The translations under genes and the position numbers were made by a program. A stretch of DNA of 22,882 bases, from assembly GCA_026770585.1 (NCBI GenBank), contig MU646792.1:278233-301114 (forward strand), in the 5' to 3' direction. The notes under the pieces are model-generated. The model was not told where the DNA came from and searched no databases. It saw only the letters and a program-made list of their open reading frames with translations. Source of the stretch: Baffinella frigidus. Its lineage: Eukaryota; Cryptophyceae; Cryptomonadales; Baffinellaceae. Below, piece after piece: positions 1-8,300 of the stretch (positions within the stretch are counted from its first letter, which is position 1; each line of letters opens with the position of its first letter).

Positions 1-57
<57 letters not shown>

Positions 58-60
58 GAG
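1..60. repeat. (AG)n microsatellite at the left window edge
   Basis: Uninterrupted AG dinucleotides run to about position 45, followed by a few ACAG units and a GA-rich tail. The window begins inside the repeat, so its true length is unknown. Confidence 0.97.
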
Positions 61-221
61 GAAGGAAGGGAGAGGGTGTACCGAGCAGCAGCTTGGCCGC
101 GGACCTTGACAATCGCGTCGCGCTTCAGGCGCTCCCGCAGCGCATTCTGCGATCGCCACCCCACCCCGGTTAACTGCTGTGCGTGCGTCACCCCGCCACC
201 ACGACCCGTCAAGATGCGCTG

Positions 222-567
222 TCACCAGGCCACCCTGGATTGTACCGCAAGAGAACATTTGAGTTGCACCTGTTATCGATCACCACTGATGACGTCTCTT
301 CGTGCGTAACTGCACACGGCCACTGAGCATGGGTCTGAAGTTGGCCGCCCGCGCACGCACACAAACGTTGGCAGAAGTGACTGGGGCCAAGTCGAGAGAG
401 AGAGCGCGCGAGAGAGCGAGAGCGAGAGAGCGAGAGAGAGAGAGAGGAGCGATAGAGAGAGAGGAGTTGCCCGCACCAGCTGCTGGAACTGGAGCCTCGC
501 CGCGAGCGCAGCCTCCTCAAGCCGCGCGCGTTCCTCGTGCAACCCTTCCGAAACACTCTCCCTGTAC
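222..567 (-). CDS. Candidate minus-strand gene: coiled-coil exon plus a short downstream exon
   Basis: Read on the minus strand, 567-477 is bounded by a CTGCAG|G acceptor and a CTG|GTGCGG donor. It encodes 30 residues rich in Glu, Ala, Leu and Arg (for example HEERARLEEAALAARL), a pattern expected of a coiled coil. The exon ends in phase 0. A phase-0 acceptor (AACAG|GTGCAA) at 269 opens VQLKCSLAVQSR and reaches a stop at 224-222, so the two could join as QQL|VQLK. The intron between them (476-270) carries the GA microsatellite, which reads as a CT pyrimidine tract in the sense direction. Donor and downstream exon start share GGTGC. No family is recognised and the upstream exons are uncertain. 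Chance open frames are common in this GC-rich stretch, so the call is tentative. Confidence 0.35.
394..464. repeat. Imperfect GA-rich microsatellite
   Basis: GAGAGA tracts are interrupted by GC and GCGC. The repeat lies inside the candidate intron of the minus-strand coiled-coil gene, where it reads as CT in the sense direction. Confidence 0.9.
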
Positions 568-876
568 CTGCAGTCGCGACCAGCGTCAATTTTGGGGAGA
601 CGCACGGAGCTACACGTGCTGTGTCGAGTGCCCGTCGCACCACGCCATAGGTCTCGAAACATTCACTTCTGACATCTTTCTGCGAACACCCGAAGGATTC
701 TAAAGTCAACGACGCGCAGATCTGGCGTCGATAAGGTAGTCATTGCCCTCGAGGCCTCTGGCGTGGCACCAAAACTCTGCATGCATTCTGCGAAACGGTG
801 AGCGCACGGCGCATGGTTCCAGCGTCCAGGCGCAACGGGGGGTGCCGCACGCTGGCCTTCCCGGGCAGGGTCTAAC

Positions 877-1109
877 CTGCCATAGTCGACCGCGTCCGGG
901 CACGGGAAACCGTTCCCGCGGAGCATCGAGTCCGAGAGCGACAGCGGGCGCCCGTCTCGCGGCGCGCCTCCAACGCTCGCTACTGGACTTCGCGCGTCGA
1001 GCGGCTCTGCGGCAGCGGGGGGTTGATAGTCGCGGAAGAGGTCGCGCGGAAGCGAGCTCCGTGGGGCGGCAGATGGCGGGCGCGCGGAGTCTCGGCGCGT
1101 TGGGGTCAT
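877..1109 (-). CDS. Candidate exon, minus strand, unknown product
   Basis: An open frame starts at an ATG (1109-1107, minus strand) with N-terminus MTPTRRDSARPPS and reads to CPDAVDYGR, where GGCAG|GTTAGA could be a donor. Composition is Pro-, Ala- and Arg-rich with no recognised domain. It lies upstream of the coiled-coil exon on the same strand and might belong to the same gene, but no phase-consistent splice between them could be fixed. The plus strand has an equally long frame here (743-1528), as expected in GC-rich DNA, so coding is only a possibility. Confidence 0.22.
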
Positions 1110-1586
1110 GTTGCTCGCCAGGGTTGGCAGAACGCTCGTTCGCTGCTTTCGCTCCTCCACCTATGGGTGCAGGTGTGCGGTTGACGCAGGATGCATCGTA
1201 CGGGAGTGCTGCTGATCTCCGTGCGTTGGGCCAGCCTGGGTTGCGGAGCGAGGACGGGAGGAAGCAGGGTGCAATGCTGGCGCGCAGGCTGGTTGCTCCC
1301 CGCACGGCCGGCCACCGACAGCAAGTGCAGGTCCCTCGGGGTCACTTAACTAACCCCGGCGGGCCACTGACAGAAACTGCAAGTGCGAGAGGTCGATGGG
1401 GCAGACCAGACCAGTTGGTTGTCAATGAGAACTCTCTCTCTCTGATGGGGCAGAGGGAGACCTGGAGATCGAAGTCGAGCAGAGAAGAATACACCCCTTC
1501 CTTTTCCTGCCCAGCCTTGGTCCAGTAGTCGCCAGCGTGTGTCCGGCGATTCGCGCCCAAGTGCGGCGCCGCTCCCTGCGCCATGG
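1110..1586. other. GC-rich stretch without a supported gene
   Basis: Open frames exist on both strands but none shows a recognisable domain, a convincing start or paired splice sites. Nothing else is supported here. Confidence 0.4.
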
Positions 1587-1900
1587 ACAGGCCCACCTCA
1601 GGACCAGCCCCAGCCAGCGGCGCACCTCAGGAAAAGGCACAGGAGAAGACCCACCTCAGGACCGGAACCAGCCACAGGCCCGCCTCAGGACCAGCTCCAG
1701 ACAAAGGCCCACCTTAGGACCAGCCCCACGCAAAAGCCCCCACCTCAGTAGCAGCTCGCGGAACCAGTCCTCGCCCTCAGAAGCAGCCCCCGGCGCCAGC
1801 CAATGCCCACCCCAGGACCAGCCCAACGCACAGGCCCACCTCAGGACCAGCCACAGGCGAAGACCCACCACAGGACTAGCACCACGAACCACTAACCCTC
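1587..1900. repeat. Decayed minisatellite, first block
   Basis: About ten diverged copies of a unit near 30 bp are built around CCCACCTCAGGACCAGCC. Units differ in length and sequence, so the array is old. Both strands are open over it (Pro/Gln/Arg-rich on plus, LVLRWA-like on minus), which is a property of the repeat and not evidence of a gene. Confidence 0.8.
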
Positions 1901-2015
1901 ACGGCAAGACCAATTCCTCGATTCTGAGATCTCGGATTCACCTTGCCATCCAGGCGTATACGCCTGGATGACAAAAACGTTTTAATTTAAAAGTCCTGTA
2001 CCAGGGTCCGGACGT

Positions 2016-2156
2016 GATCAGGTGTCGGACCCGTGACCTGATCCGTGACCAGGACCCAACCACCATTTGTTTTTCGCACGACTCTTTTCTCAAGTTTACT
2101 ACACGCGACGAGCAGGACGTGACCGGTCACGTCACCCAGGTCGCGTGTAGTAAACT
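2016..2156. repeat. Two hairpins, the larger with a palindromic core
   Basis: The smaller hairpin pairs 2016-2023 with 2036-2043 (GATCAGGT/ACCTGATC). The larger spans 2093-2156: 17-base perfect arms (2093-2109 and 2140-2156) enclose a perfect 18-base palindrome at 2116-2133 (GACGTGACCGGTCACGTC), all centred on the same point. The surrounding 1975-2230 is AT-richer and repeats CGTGAC-type words, with similar AAGTCCT...GGGTC stretches at about 1990 and 2205. It may be the remnant of a foldback element; no coding is visible. Confidence 0.85.
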
Positions 2157-2276
2157 CATTTTTTTACATATTGTGGACGTGACACCCCGGGATACAATGT
2201 TTTAAAGTCCTAAATGTGCCTGGGTCACACGTCCGAAATCAAGGCGTTTGGTCTCGCTGTGAGGGCTGGTGGAAAG

Positions 2277-2440
2277 GACCCACCTCAGGACCAGCTGCCG
2301 GCACCAGCCCTCGCCCTCAGAAGCAGCCCCCGGCGCCAGCCAAAGGCACACCTCAGGACTAGCCCATCGGACTAGGCCATCGCGCAGGCCCACCTCAGGA
2401 CCACACGCAACGGCTCACCTCAGGAGAAGCCCCACGCACC
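2277..2440. repeat. Decayed minisatellite, second block
   Basis: This block has the same CACCTCAGGACCAG-type unit as the first. Positions 2281-2343 match 1741-1803 closely at an offset of exactly 540 bp, including a shared stretch starting TCGCCCTCAGAAGCAG. The two blocks therefore come from one segmental duplication, or from one array split by the hairpin-bearing insert between them. Confidence 0.75.
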
Positions 2441-2639
2441 AGCCCTTCGTGGGCGACTTTCGGACACCAGGGGCGTGCGAAGAGCACACTGCGCGAAAGA
2501 AAACTCGGAGAGTTGGGTCAAAATGCGCACCTGGTGGTGAAACCTGCACTCCCCGCGAATGGCGCACACGAAGACCCTCACGTCCTGCCTCCCGCTGCCT
2601 TCAGCCTGCGGACGTATCCACCCGATCAAAAACTATGTC

Positions 2640-2862
2640 CCGGGAAACCCCAGGGGGGAAACATGTCTCGGAGAACCCACTGAATCCTGTGTCGGGAAAC
2701 CCAACACTCTGCGTCGGAAAACACGGGCTGTGTCGAGAAGCCCAACCCCCCTGCGTCGGGAACCCCCAGAATTAATTCCGTGTCGGGAAAACGGGGCGCG
2801 CGGGGAACATCCTGTGCCGGGAAAACCAGACCCCGTGTCGAACAAATGCGCCGTGTCGGGAC
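2640..2862. repeat. Degenerate tandem repeat of TGTCGGGAAACCC-like units
   Basis: About ten copies of a core near GTGTCGGGAAACC are spaced 18-33 bp apart. Divergence is strong and unit length irregular. It lies just downstream, in minus-strand sense, of the PDZ gene's candidate last exon. Confidence 0.7.
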
Positions 2863-2872
2863 GTCCTTGCCC

Positions 2873-4808
2873 TCACTCCTTCGGCCTGTGAACGCATTCC
2901 CAGACCAGGGTGGCACCCTTCTCTCGGTGGACTGCCTGCCAGAAATAGACCAGCGGGCTCCATCGTCCCACTCCATTCTCCTGGTGGGAGCTAATCCGCG
3001 GGAACCTATCTCTTTCAGAATCTGGCTGCAGAAATTACTACGCAAAACGATTGCATACACTAGCAAGAACGAACTGAGGAGTAATTTTCGTTGCCAGATT
3101 CGGAAAGAAAAATCAGTTTCCCCGGATGAGAGCAGCGCAGGCCTCACCGTTCTGCGGAGCAGATGGAGGCTGACCACCGATCCTGGCTTCCCGTGTAGAA
3201 GCCTGCCGACGCCTGGGAGTGGATCCCGGTACACCATCGTACCGTCGATGCCGAGAATCCTGGTTTGGGGGTTAGGATTTAGGGTCGGGAAACCCCCGGT
3301 TAGGGTTTGGGGTTTAAGGTTTAGAGTTTAGAGTATGGGTGTAGGGTTTAGGGTTCAGGGTTTGGAGTTTGGGGTTTGAAGTTTAGAGTTTAGTGTGTAG
3401 GGTTAAGGGTTTAGGTTCAGGAGCACGTGTATGGTTGTAGGTTTAGGTTCACGTTGACTGATATGTCAGGCTCTAGCGATATTTTTAGGGTTTAGGGTTT
3501 AGGGTTAGGGTTCAGGGTTCAGGGTTTAGTGTTCAGGGTTTGGGGTTTAGGATTCAGGTTTTAGGATTCATGTTTTAGGTTTTGGGTTTTAGGATCTGAG
3601 GATTTAGGTTTAAGGGTTTAGGGTTGAGGATTGAGGTTTTGAGATTCAGGTTTTAGGTTTTAGTGTCCTGCTCAACTGCGGGGCGTGCGAGGAGGTTGAA
3701 TAAATTGTCGAGCACTGAATTTTTTCCAGACATTCCAGACCATGCCTTTTCAAAATAACCTGTACGTGCCTCTCCACCATCTTCAAAGTCTGTAAAGCGC
3801 TCCCCGAACTTTCTACGCTCCATCCTGCCCTTCGCGGGTTTTTGAAAATCCCAAATAGACCTCAAATAGACCTCAACAAGATCTCTAATAGAGCTCAAAT
3901 ACAGCTCAAGTAGACCTCACATAAACCTCAACTAGACCGCAAATAGACCTCAAGTAGCCCTCAAGTACGATTCAGGTTTTAGGTTTTAGTGAGATTCAGG
4001 TTTTAGGTTTTAGTTTGAGATTCAGGTTTTAGGTTTTAGTTTCAAGTTTGAGGTTTTAGGGTTTAGGGTTTAGGATTAGGGGTTTAGGGTTTAGGATTAG
4101 GGGTTCAGGGTTTGGGGTTTAGGGTTTAGGGTTTAGGGTTTAGGGTTCAGGGTTTAGGGTCTGGGGTTTAGAGTTTAGGGTTTAGGGTTTAGGGTTCAGG
4201 GTTCAGGGTTTAGGGTTCAGGGTTCAGGGTCCAGGGGGTTTATGGTTTAGGATTTAGGGTTGAGGGTTGAGGGTTGAGGGTTGAGGGTTCAGAGTGTAGG
4301 GTCCAGGGTGTACGTGTCGCCGATTCGCAAGTCTCCCGCCAGGGCTGCGTTGGTGATCCGGCAGACTCGCACCTGGAAAAGCTTTGGGCCTTGAGAACAG
4401 GCGAAGCATGGCCCATGCGAAGAGTCGTCAAGCTGGTTGAGGGTGTATCGAGGGTCGATGGGCGGTATTCGGATATTGAGAGGCGAGCACCTCCGAATCA
4501 TCCTCCTCTTGCACCACGATTCCGAGGCACTCAACTTCCTCAGACGCTCGGCCAGGCTGAGCCGCAGGCGTCATGAAGCTCAAGTAGGCGCCCGGTAGCC
4601 ATTCTGTGGTGGCGCTTGCGGAGGAGGCCGGCGGAGCGAGCCTGGCGGCCGGCGGGGCGAGCCCCACGAACTCGAGGACCCTGGGAAGCCAGCCGGAGTC
4701 TCGCTGGGGCTCTGGTTGGGCCTTGGAGGTCGGGCGAGAGTCGGGCAGCGGGGCCTCGAACTGCAGCAGGCCGCGCAGGCGGGAGCTCGAAAACACCCCC
4801 TCCTCCAT
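2873..4808 (-). CDS. PDZ-domain protein, four exons
   Basis: Minus-strand exons are 4808-4515, 4372-4314, 3259-3148 and, tentatively, 2935-2873, giving about 175 residues. The ATG at 4808 (AAGATGG) follows an in-frame TAG upstream. Exon 1 encodes a Pro/Ala/Ser-rich N-terminus ending VECLGIV. Exon 2 gives VRVCRITNAALAGDLRIGD and exon 3 starts T-ILGIDGTMVYRDPLPG, then LLHGKPGSVVSLHLLRRT. Joined in phase they read as a canonical PDZ fold: a GLGI-like CLGIV carboxylate loop, LRIGD-ILGIDG for the middle strands, and GSVVSLHLLR for the last strand. PDZ domains bind C-terminal peptides of partner proteins and usually scaffold complexes; the ligand cannot be predicted. Exon 4 (AVHREKGATLVWEC to a TGA) fits phase and the AG|G rule but is less certain. 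Intron 1 repeats GGTGCRAG at its ends, intron 2 is a telomere-like array, and intron 3 is a foldback. The gene is divergent from REV1. Confidence 0.72.
3011..3108. repeat. Foldback inside intron 3 of the PDZ gene
   Basis: Arms 3011-3039 and 3080-3108 are inverted repeats with about five mismatches, around a 40-base loop. Weaker symmetry extends outward to about 2985 and 3140. Because of the symmetry both strands read SFRIW-x-x-KLL and then LRSNF, which gives misleading open frames on both strands. It fills much of the intron (3147-2936) and may be a small inverted-repeat element. Confidence 0.7.
3653..3823 (-). CDS. Small open frame within the PDZ intron-2 array, unknown product
   Basis: A minus-strand ATG at 3823-3821 opens 56 residues (MERRKFGERFTDFEDGG..., then GYFEKAWSGMSGKNS and LDNLFNLLARPAVEQ) before a stop supplied by the array. 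Composition is balanced and protein-like, unlike the flanking repeat, and GGGCAG|GATGG just before the ATG could be an acceptor. Including it as an exon would shift the frame and break the PDZ domain, which joins perfectly without it. It may be a captured exon from another gene, a nested gene or a pseudogene fragment. A GAGCAG|GACACT non-canonical donor is conceivable but unproven. Confidence 0.35.
   Translation of the reverse strand: MERRKFGERFTDFEDGGEARTGYFEKAWSGMSGKNSVLDNLFNLLARPAVEQDTKT
3850..3970. repeat. Eleven tandem copies of an 11-bp unit
   Basis: Consecutive 11-mers of consensus CTCAAATAGAC fill 3850-3970 with no spacers. Each copy has zero to four changes (for example CTCAAGTAGAC and CTCACATAAAC). 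The array sits inside PDZ intron 2 and has a period different from the surrounding heptamers. Confidence 0.93.
3969..4046. repeat. Three tandem copies of a GATTCAGGTTTTAGG unit
   Basis: Units of about 24-26 bp, GATTCAGGTTTTAGGTTTTAG plus a variable tail, repeat three times. A further copy lies at about 3643-3664, so the 3655-3970 island is flanked by the same unit on both sides. Confidence 0.85.
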
Positions 4809-5379
4809 CTTCCCGCACTTTCGTCGTTGGAACGAGCTGGGCAGAGGTGTTCTCAAGCCGCCCCAACGTTGCGTCAATGGACGATTTTTCAAAAAAGTCT
4901 CTCTTGAGGGCGGATTCTATGTGCTTTTTTAATTCGCGAAATACGTAATGCAAAGTCACTTATTGACTTTGAGTTACTTCGAATCTGAGCAAATATTCAG
5001 GAAAAGCGCAACGCTTCAGCCATAAAACAGTATTGAGACGGGAATCATGTTGAAACGCAACGTTTCGTTAATTGCATTATGTTTTCTTGGTACGTTTTTT
5101 AATGCAATTAAAATCGCAACGTTTCATTATGTATCACACAATTCGAGCTCAAAGTGGCCGTAAAACGTTTTAAGGCAACTTTGCATTCTGTATTCTGTAT
5201 TCTGTCCTCACATAGAATCCAGCCTGAAATGCGTCAAATGGAAGCTGGAGCGTGAGCCGATTTCCATGGCAGAGGGTGCAAATTCGAACCGTATGCCGTG
5301 GGAAATAGCTCGTTTTCCATCCTCAAGTTGACTCCACAAAGTCCCAAAAGTCCGTTTCGTTCGCAGAGTTGGGCTGAGC
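4809..5379. promoter_or_regulatory. Divergent promoter region between the PDZ gene and REV1
   Basis: The two genes start head to head 571 bp apart. The middle (about 4900-5210) is markedly AT-richer than both flanks. It contains three direct copies of CGCAACG[CT]TTC (5007-5017, 5056-5066, 5115-5125) and a reverse-complement CGCAACGTT copy at 4865-4873. A perfect inverted repeat pairs TTAATTGCATT at 5068-5078 with AATGCAATTAA at 5101-5111. A TATTCTGT triplication lies at about 5186-5206. Regulatory function is inferred from position only; no known factor site was recognised. Confidence 0.45.
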
Positions 5380-8300
5380 ATGCCTCCCCCGCCTGGGTTG
5401 GCGGAGATGGAAGGGCCCAAGAAGAAGCGCCGGGTGGTTCTCAGCGAATCGAACACTTTTTGCCCCGTCGACTCGTTCAGCGTCCCCGAGGCCACAGCGC
5501 TGGCAGGCGAACTCAGCAAGGAAGAGATGCGATTTGAGCCGTGCTGCGCAGGGCCCGGGCCGCCTATGACGTTGCCCGCACTGGCTGCGCTCCCTGCGAC
5601 GAGCAACTGGCTTATGGCTCGCACCGCAAAGCACGGCCTCAACCTCGCCGCCAAAGCGAGGACAGAGGCTCTCTCTGGCGGCGGGCCCGCGGGAGGAGGA
5701 ATTGTAGCGAACAGCGCGTTGGCCGGCGTAGACCAGCAGCACGGCCCGTGTCACTCCGACCACATGGCCGAGAAGATGAAGCACCCGGGCTACTACGAGA
5801 TGCGCAACGCCAAGCTGGCGGAGAACGGGTCGAAGATGCGCGACGGCGGCCTCGACACCCACGCCAGCGTCTACTTGGAGATGTCCGCCAACGCAGCTTC
5901 CGCATCAGGAGGAGCTTCCACGGCAGGTGGAGCTACATCCAGGCTCTCGGCGCACTCTGCTGCCGCACCGACGCCCAACACCGGGGGAGGCGACAGACCC
6001 CCGCCGCAGATCTTCCGAGGGGTACACGCCTAGTACTTGACCAATATTTATAAACCCTGTACCCTACACACTACACCATACACACTAAGCCCTAAACCCT
6101 AAACTCTCAACCATAAACCAACCATAAACCCTAAACACTAAACACTAAACCCTAGACCCTAAACACTGAGACCCTAAACCCTAAACCCTAAACCCTAAAC
6201 CCTTAAACCCTAAACCCAGAACCCTAAACCCTAAACTCTAAACCCTGAATCCTTACACCCTAAACACAAGACAATAAACACTACGCCCCAAAACCTATGC
6301 CCTATACCCTGTATCCTTTACCACACACCCTATAACCTACAACCTAAAATTTCAACCCTAAACACCAAACCCTAAACCCTGAACCCTAAACCCTAAACAC
6401 TAAGCCCCTAAACCCTAAACCCTATGCTCTAAACCCTCAACCCTCAACCCTTAAACCCTCAACCCCTCAAACCGCAACCCCTCAACCCTGAACCCTAAAC
6501 CCTGAACCTTAAACCCTGAACCCTAAACACTACGCCCTAAATCCTATTCCTATACCCATAAACCCTGACCATATACCCTATACCCGAAACCCTCGACCCT
6601 TAAACCTAAACCCCAAACTCCAAGATTTAAATCCTACAGCCTCCGACCCAAAATCGACCCAAAATCCTAAACACTCAACATGTAAACGCTCAACGCTAAA
6701 CCCTCAAACACAAACCCTCAACCCCAAACCCTAAACCCTAAACCCTAAACCCAAAACCCGAAACCCTAAATCCTAATCCCGACACCCTAAACCCTAAACC
6801 CAAAACCAAAAACCTAAAACCCAAAACCCCTCAACCCTCAACCCTGACTCTAAAACCCTGAAACCTAAACCCTAAGCACGACACTAAACCCTACGCCCTA
6901 AAACCTATGCCCTCTGCTCTAGTATAGTATAGTATAGTATAGTATAGTATAGTATAGTATAGTATAGTATAGTATAGTATAGTATAGTATAGTATAGTAT
7001 AGGGCACTGTATCCTTTACCATATACCCTATACCCTATGGCCCAAATCATCAACCCTAAACACAAACCCTCAACCCTAAACCCTTGAACATATGCTCTAA
7101 ACCCTAAACCCTAAGCCCCTAAACCCTAAACCCCTAAACCCTAAACCCTAAACCCTGAACCCTAAACCTTGAACCCTAAACCCTAAACACTCAACATTAT
7201 GCCCTAAATCCTATACCTGTACCCTATATCCTTCACCCTGTACCCTATACCCTCAACCCTCAACCCTCTACCCTGAACCCCAAACCCTAACATTTAAACC
7301 CTAAACAATCCGATCCAAACCCAAAATCCTAAAGCCTAGAAAAAATACACCCTAAACCTAAATCCTATACCCTAAATTTTAAACGCTAAACCTTCACCTC
7401 TGAACCCTCAATATTAAGCCCTAAATCCTCAAACCTTAACCTCCAAAACCTCAACCCTAAACCACATATTCTATACCCCAACACCGAATCCCCAAACCCT
7501 CAACTCTCAACCCCAAATCCTAAACCCTAAACCCTAAACCCTAAACCCTAAACCCTAAACCCTAAACCCTAAACCCTATATTCTAAACCTTAAACCCTAA
7601 ACCAAGAACCCTGAACTCCATCAACCCGATACCCTATACCCTATACCCTACGCCCTATACCCTGTACCCTGTACCCTGTACCCTGTACCCTATACCCTAT
7701 ACCGAACACCCTAGACCCTAAATCCTAAATCCACAACCCTAATTCATCAACCCTAAACTCTAAACCCTGAACCCTCAACCCAGGTCCACGCGTATTTCAA
7801 CGGAACGAAAGGGCGGCACTCAGCCATGCATCTCACCAAACTTCTGCAACTGCACGGTGCGCCCTGCCCCCGTTTCCGTTCTCCAACAACGGCAACGCGC
7901 AGTGTGCGAGCCACCTCCAGATCCTAGTCGCCCAATCAACACCTGGGGGGGTCCTTAGTACGGCAGCCGCAGAGTGTTGCTGAGCCTCAGCCTGTCTCCG
8001 CTCCAGGGGACTAAGCTTTGAGCATTGCACGCACGCGAGTGAGTGATCTGGTTGAGGGGTTAGCGATGAGGCGGCCTGACTGGTTGAGGGTGTGCGGGCA
8101 GGCGGTGAGGCCATGTGGATGCTCTCGAAGACGCAAACGACACACCTCATCTGCGACGGGCTCGCTGCTGGCAAGACCAACAGAATGCTCAACTCCAGCC
8201 ATCGAGCCAAAAATCAGGTGCATGAGCTAGTTCCGTAGTTGTAGGGGAGCGCACGCGAGTAGCGCCTTGGACTTGGCGTGCAGAGTTTGGCAGGCAAACA

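Larger units (their letters stand above)
3264..4308. repeat. Telomere-like TTTAGGG array forming PDZ intron 2
   Basis: Heptamers TTTAGGG, TTCAGGG, TTTGGGG and TTGAGGG run on the plus strand, C-rich in the sense of the PDZ gene. The best runs are 3485-3545 and 4040-4305. Non-repeat islands occur at about 3420-3480 and 3655-3970. The intron opens with GTACACC directly into CCCTAAA-like DNA and closes with CCAAACCAG|G, itself array-like. Confidence 0.93.

Noticed and set aside
743-1528. 261-codon plus-strand open frame in the GC-rich left part
   Set aside because: Arg/Ala/Gly-rich with no domain, overlapped by equally long frames on the opposite strand; stops are simply rare in this composition.
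1537-1971. Pro/Gln-rich plus-strand frame over the minisatellite
   Set aside because: The frame follows the repeat unit and both strands are open; there is no start context or domain.
2626-3237. 203-codon minus-strand frame
   Set aside because: Only its first part is a real exon (PDZ end, to 3148); the rest reads through the foldback intron and a tandem repeat.
3850-3970. CRISPR array
   Set aside because: Eleven-base units are contiguous with no spacers, and the genome is eukaryotic.
4540-4959. 139-codon minus frame starting with a GTG
   Set aside because: It overlaps PDZ exon 1 in another frame. Its N-terminal part looks protein-like, but it has no ATG and follows a stop directly.
5208-5654. 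148-codon minus frame overlapping REV1 exon 1
   Set aside because: Antisense shadow of the well-supported REV1 exon.
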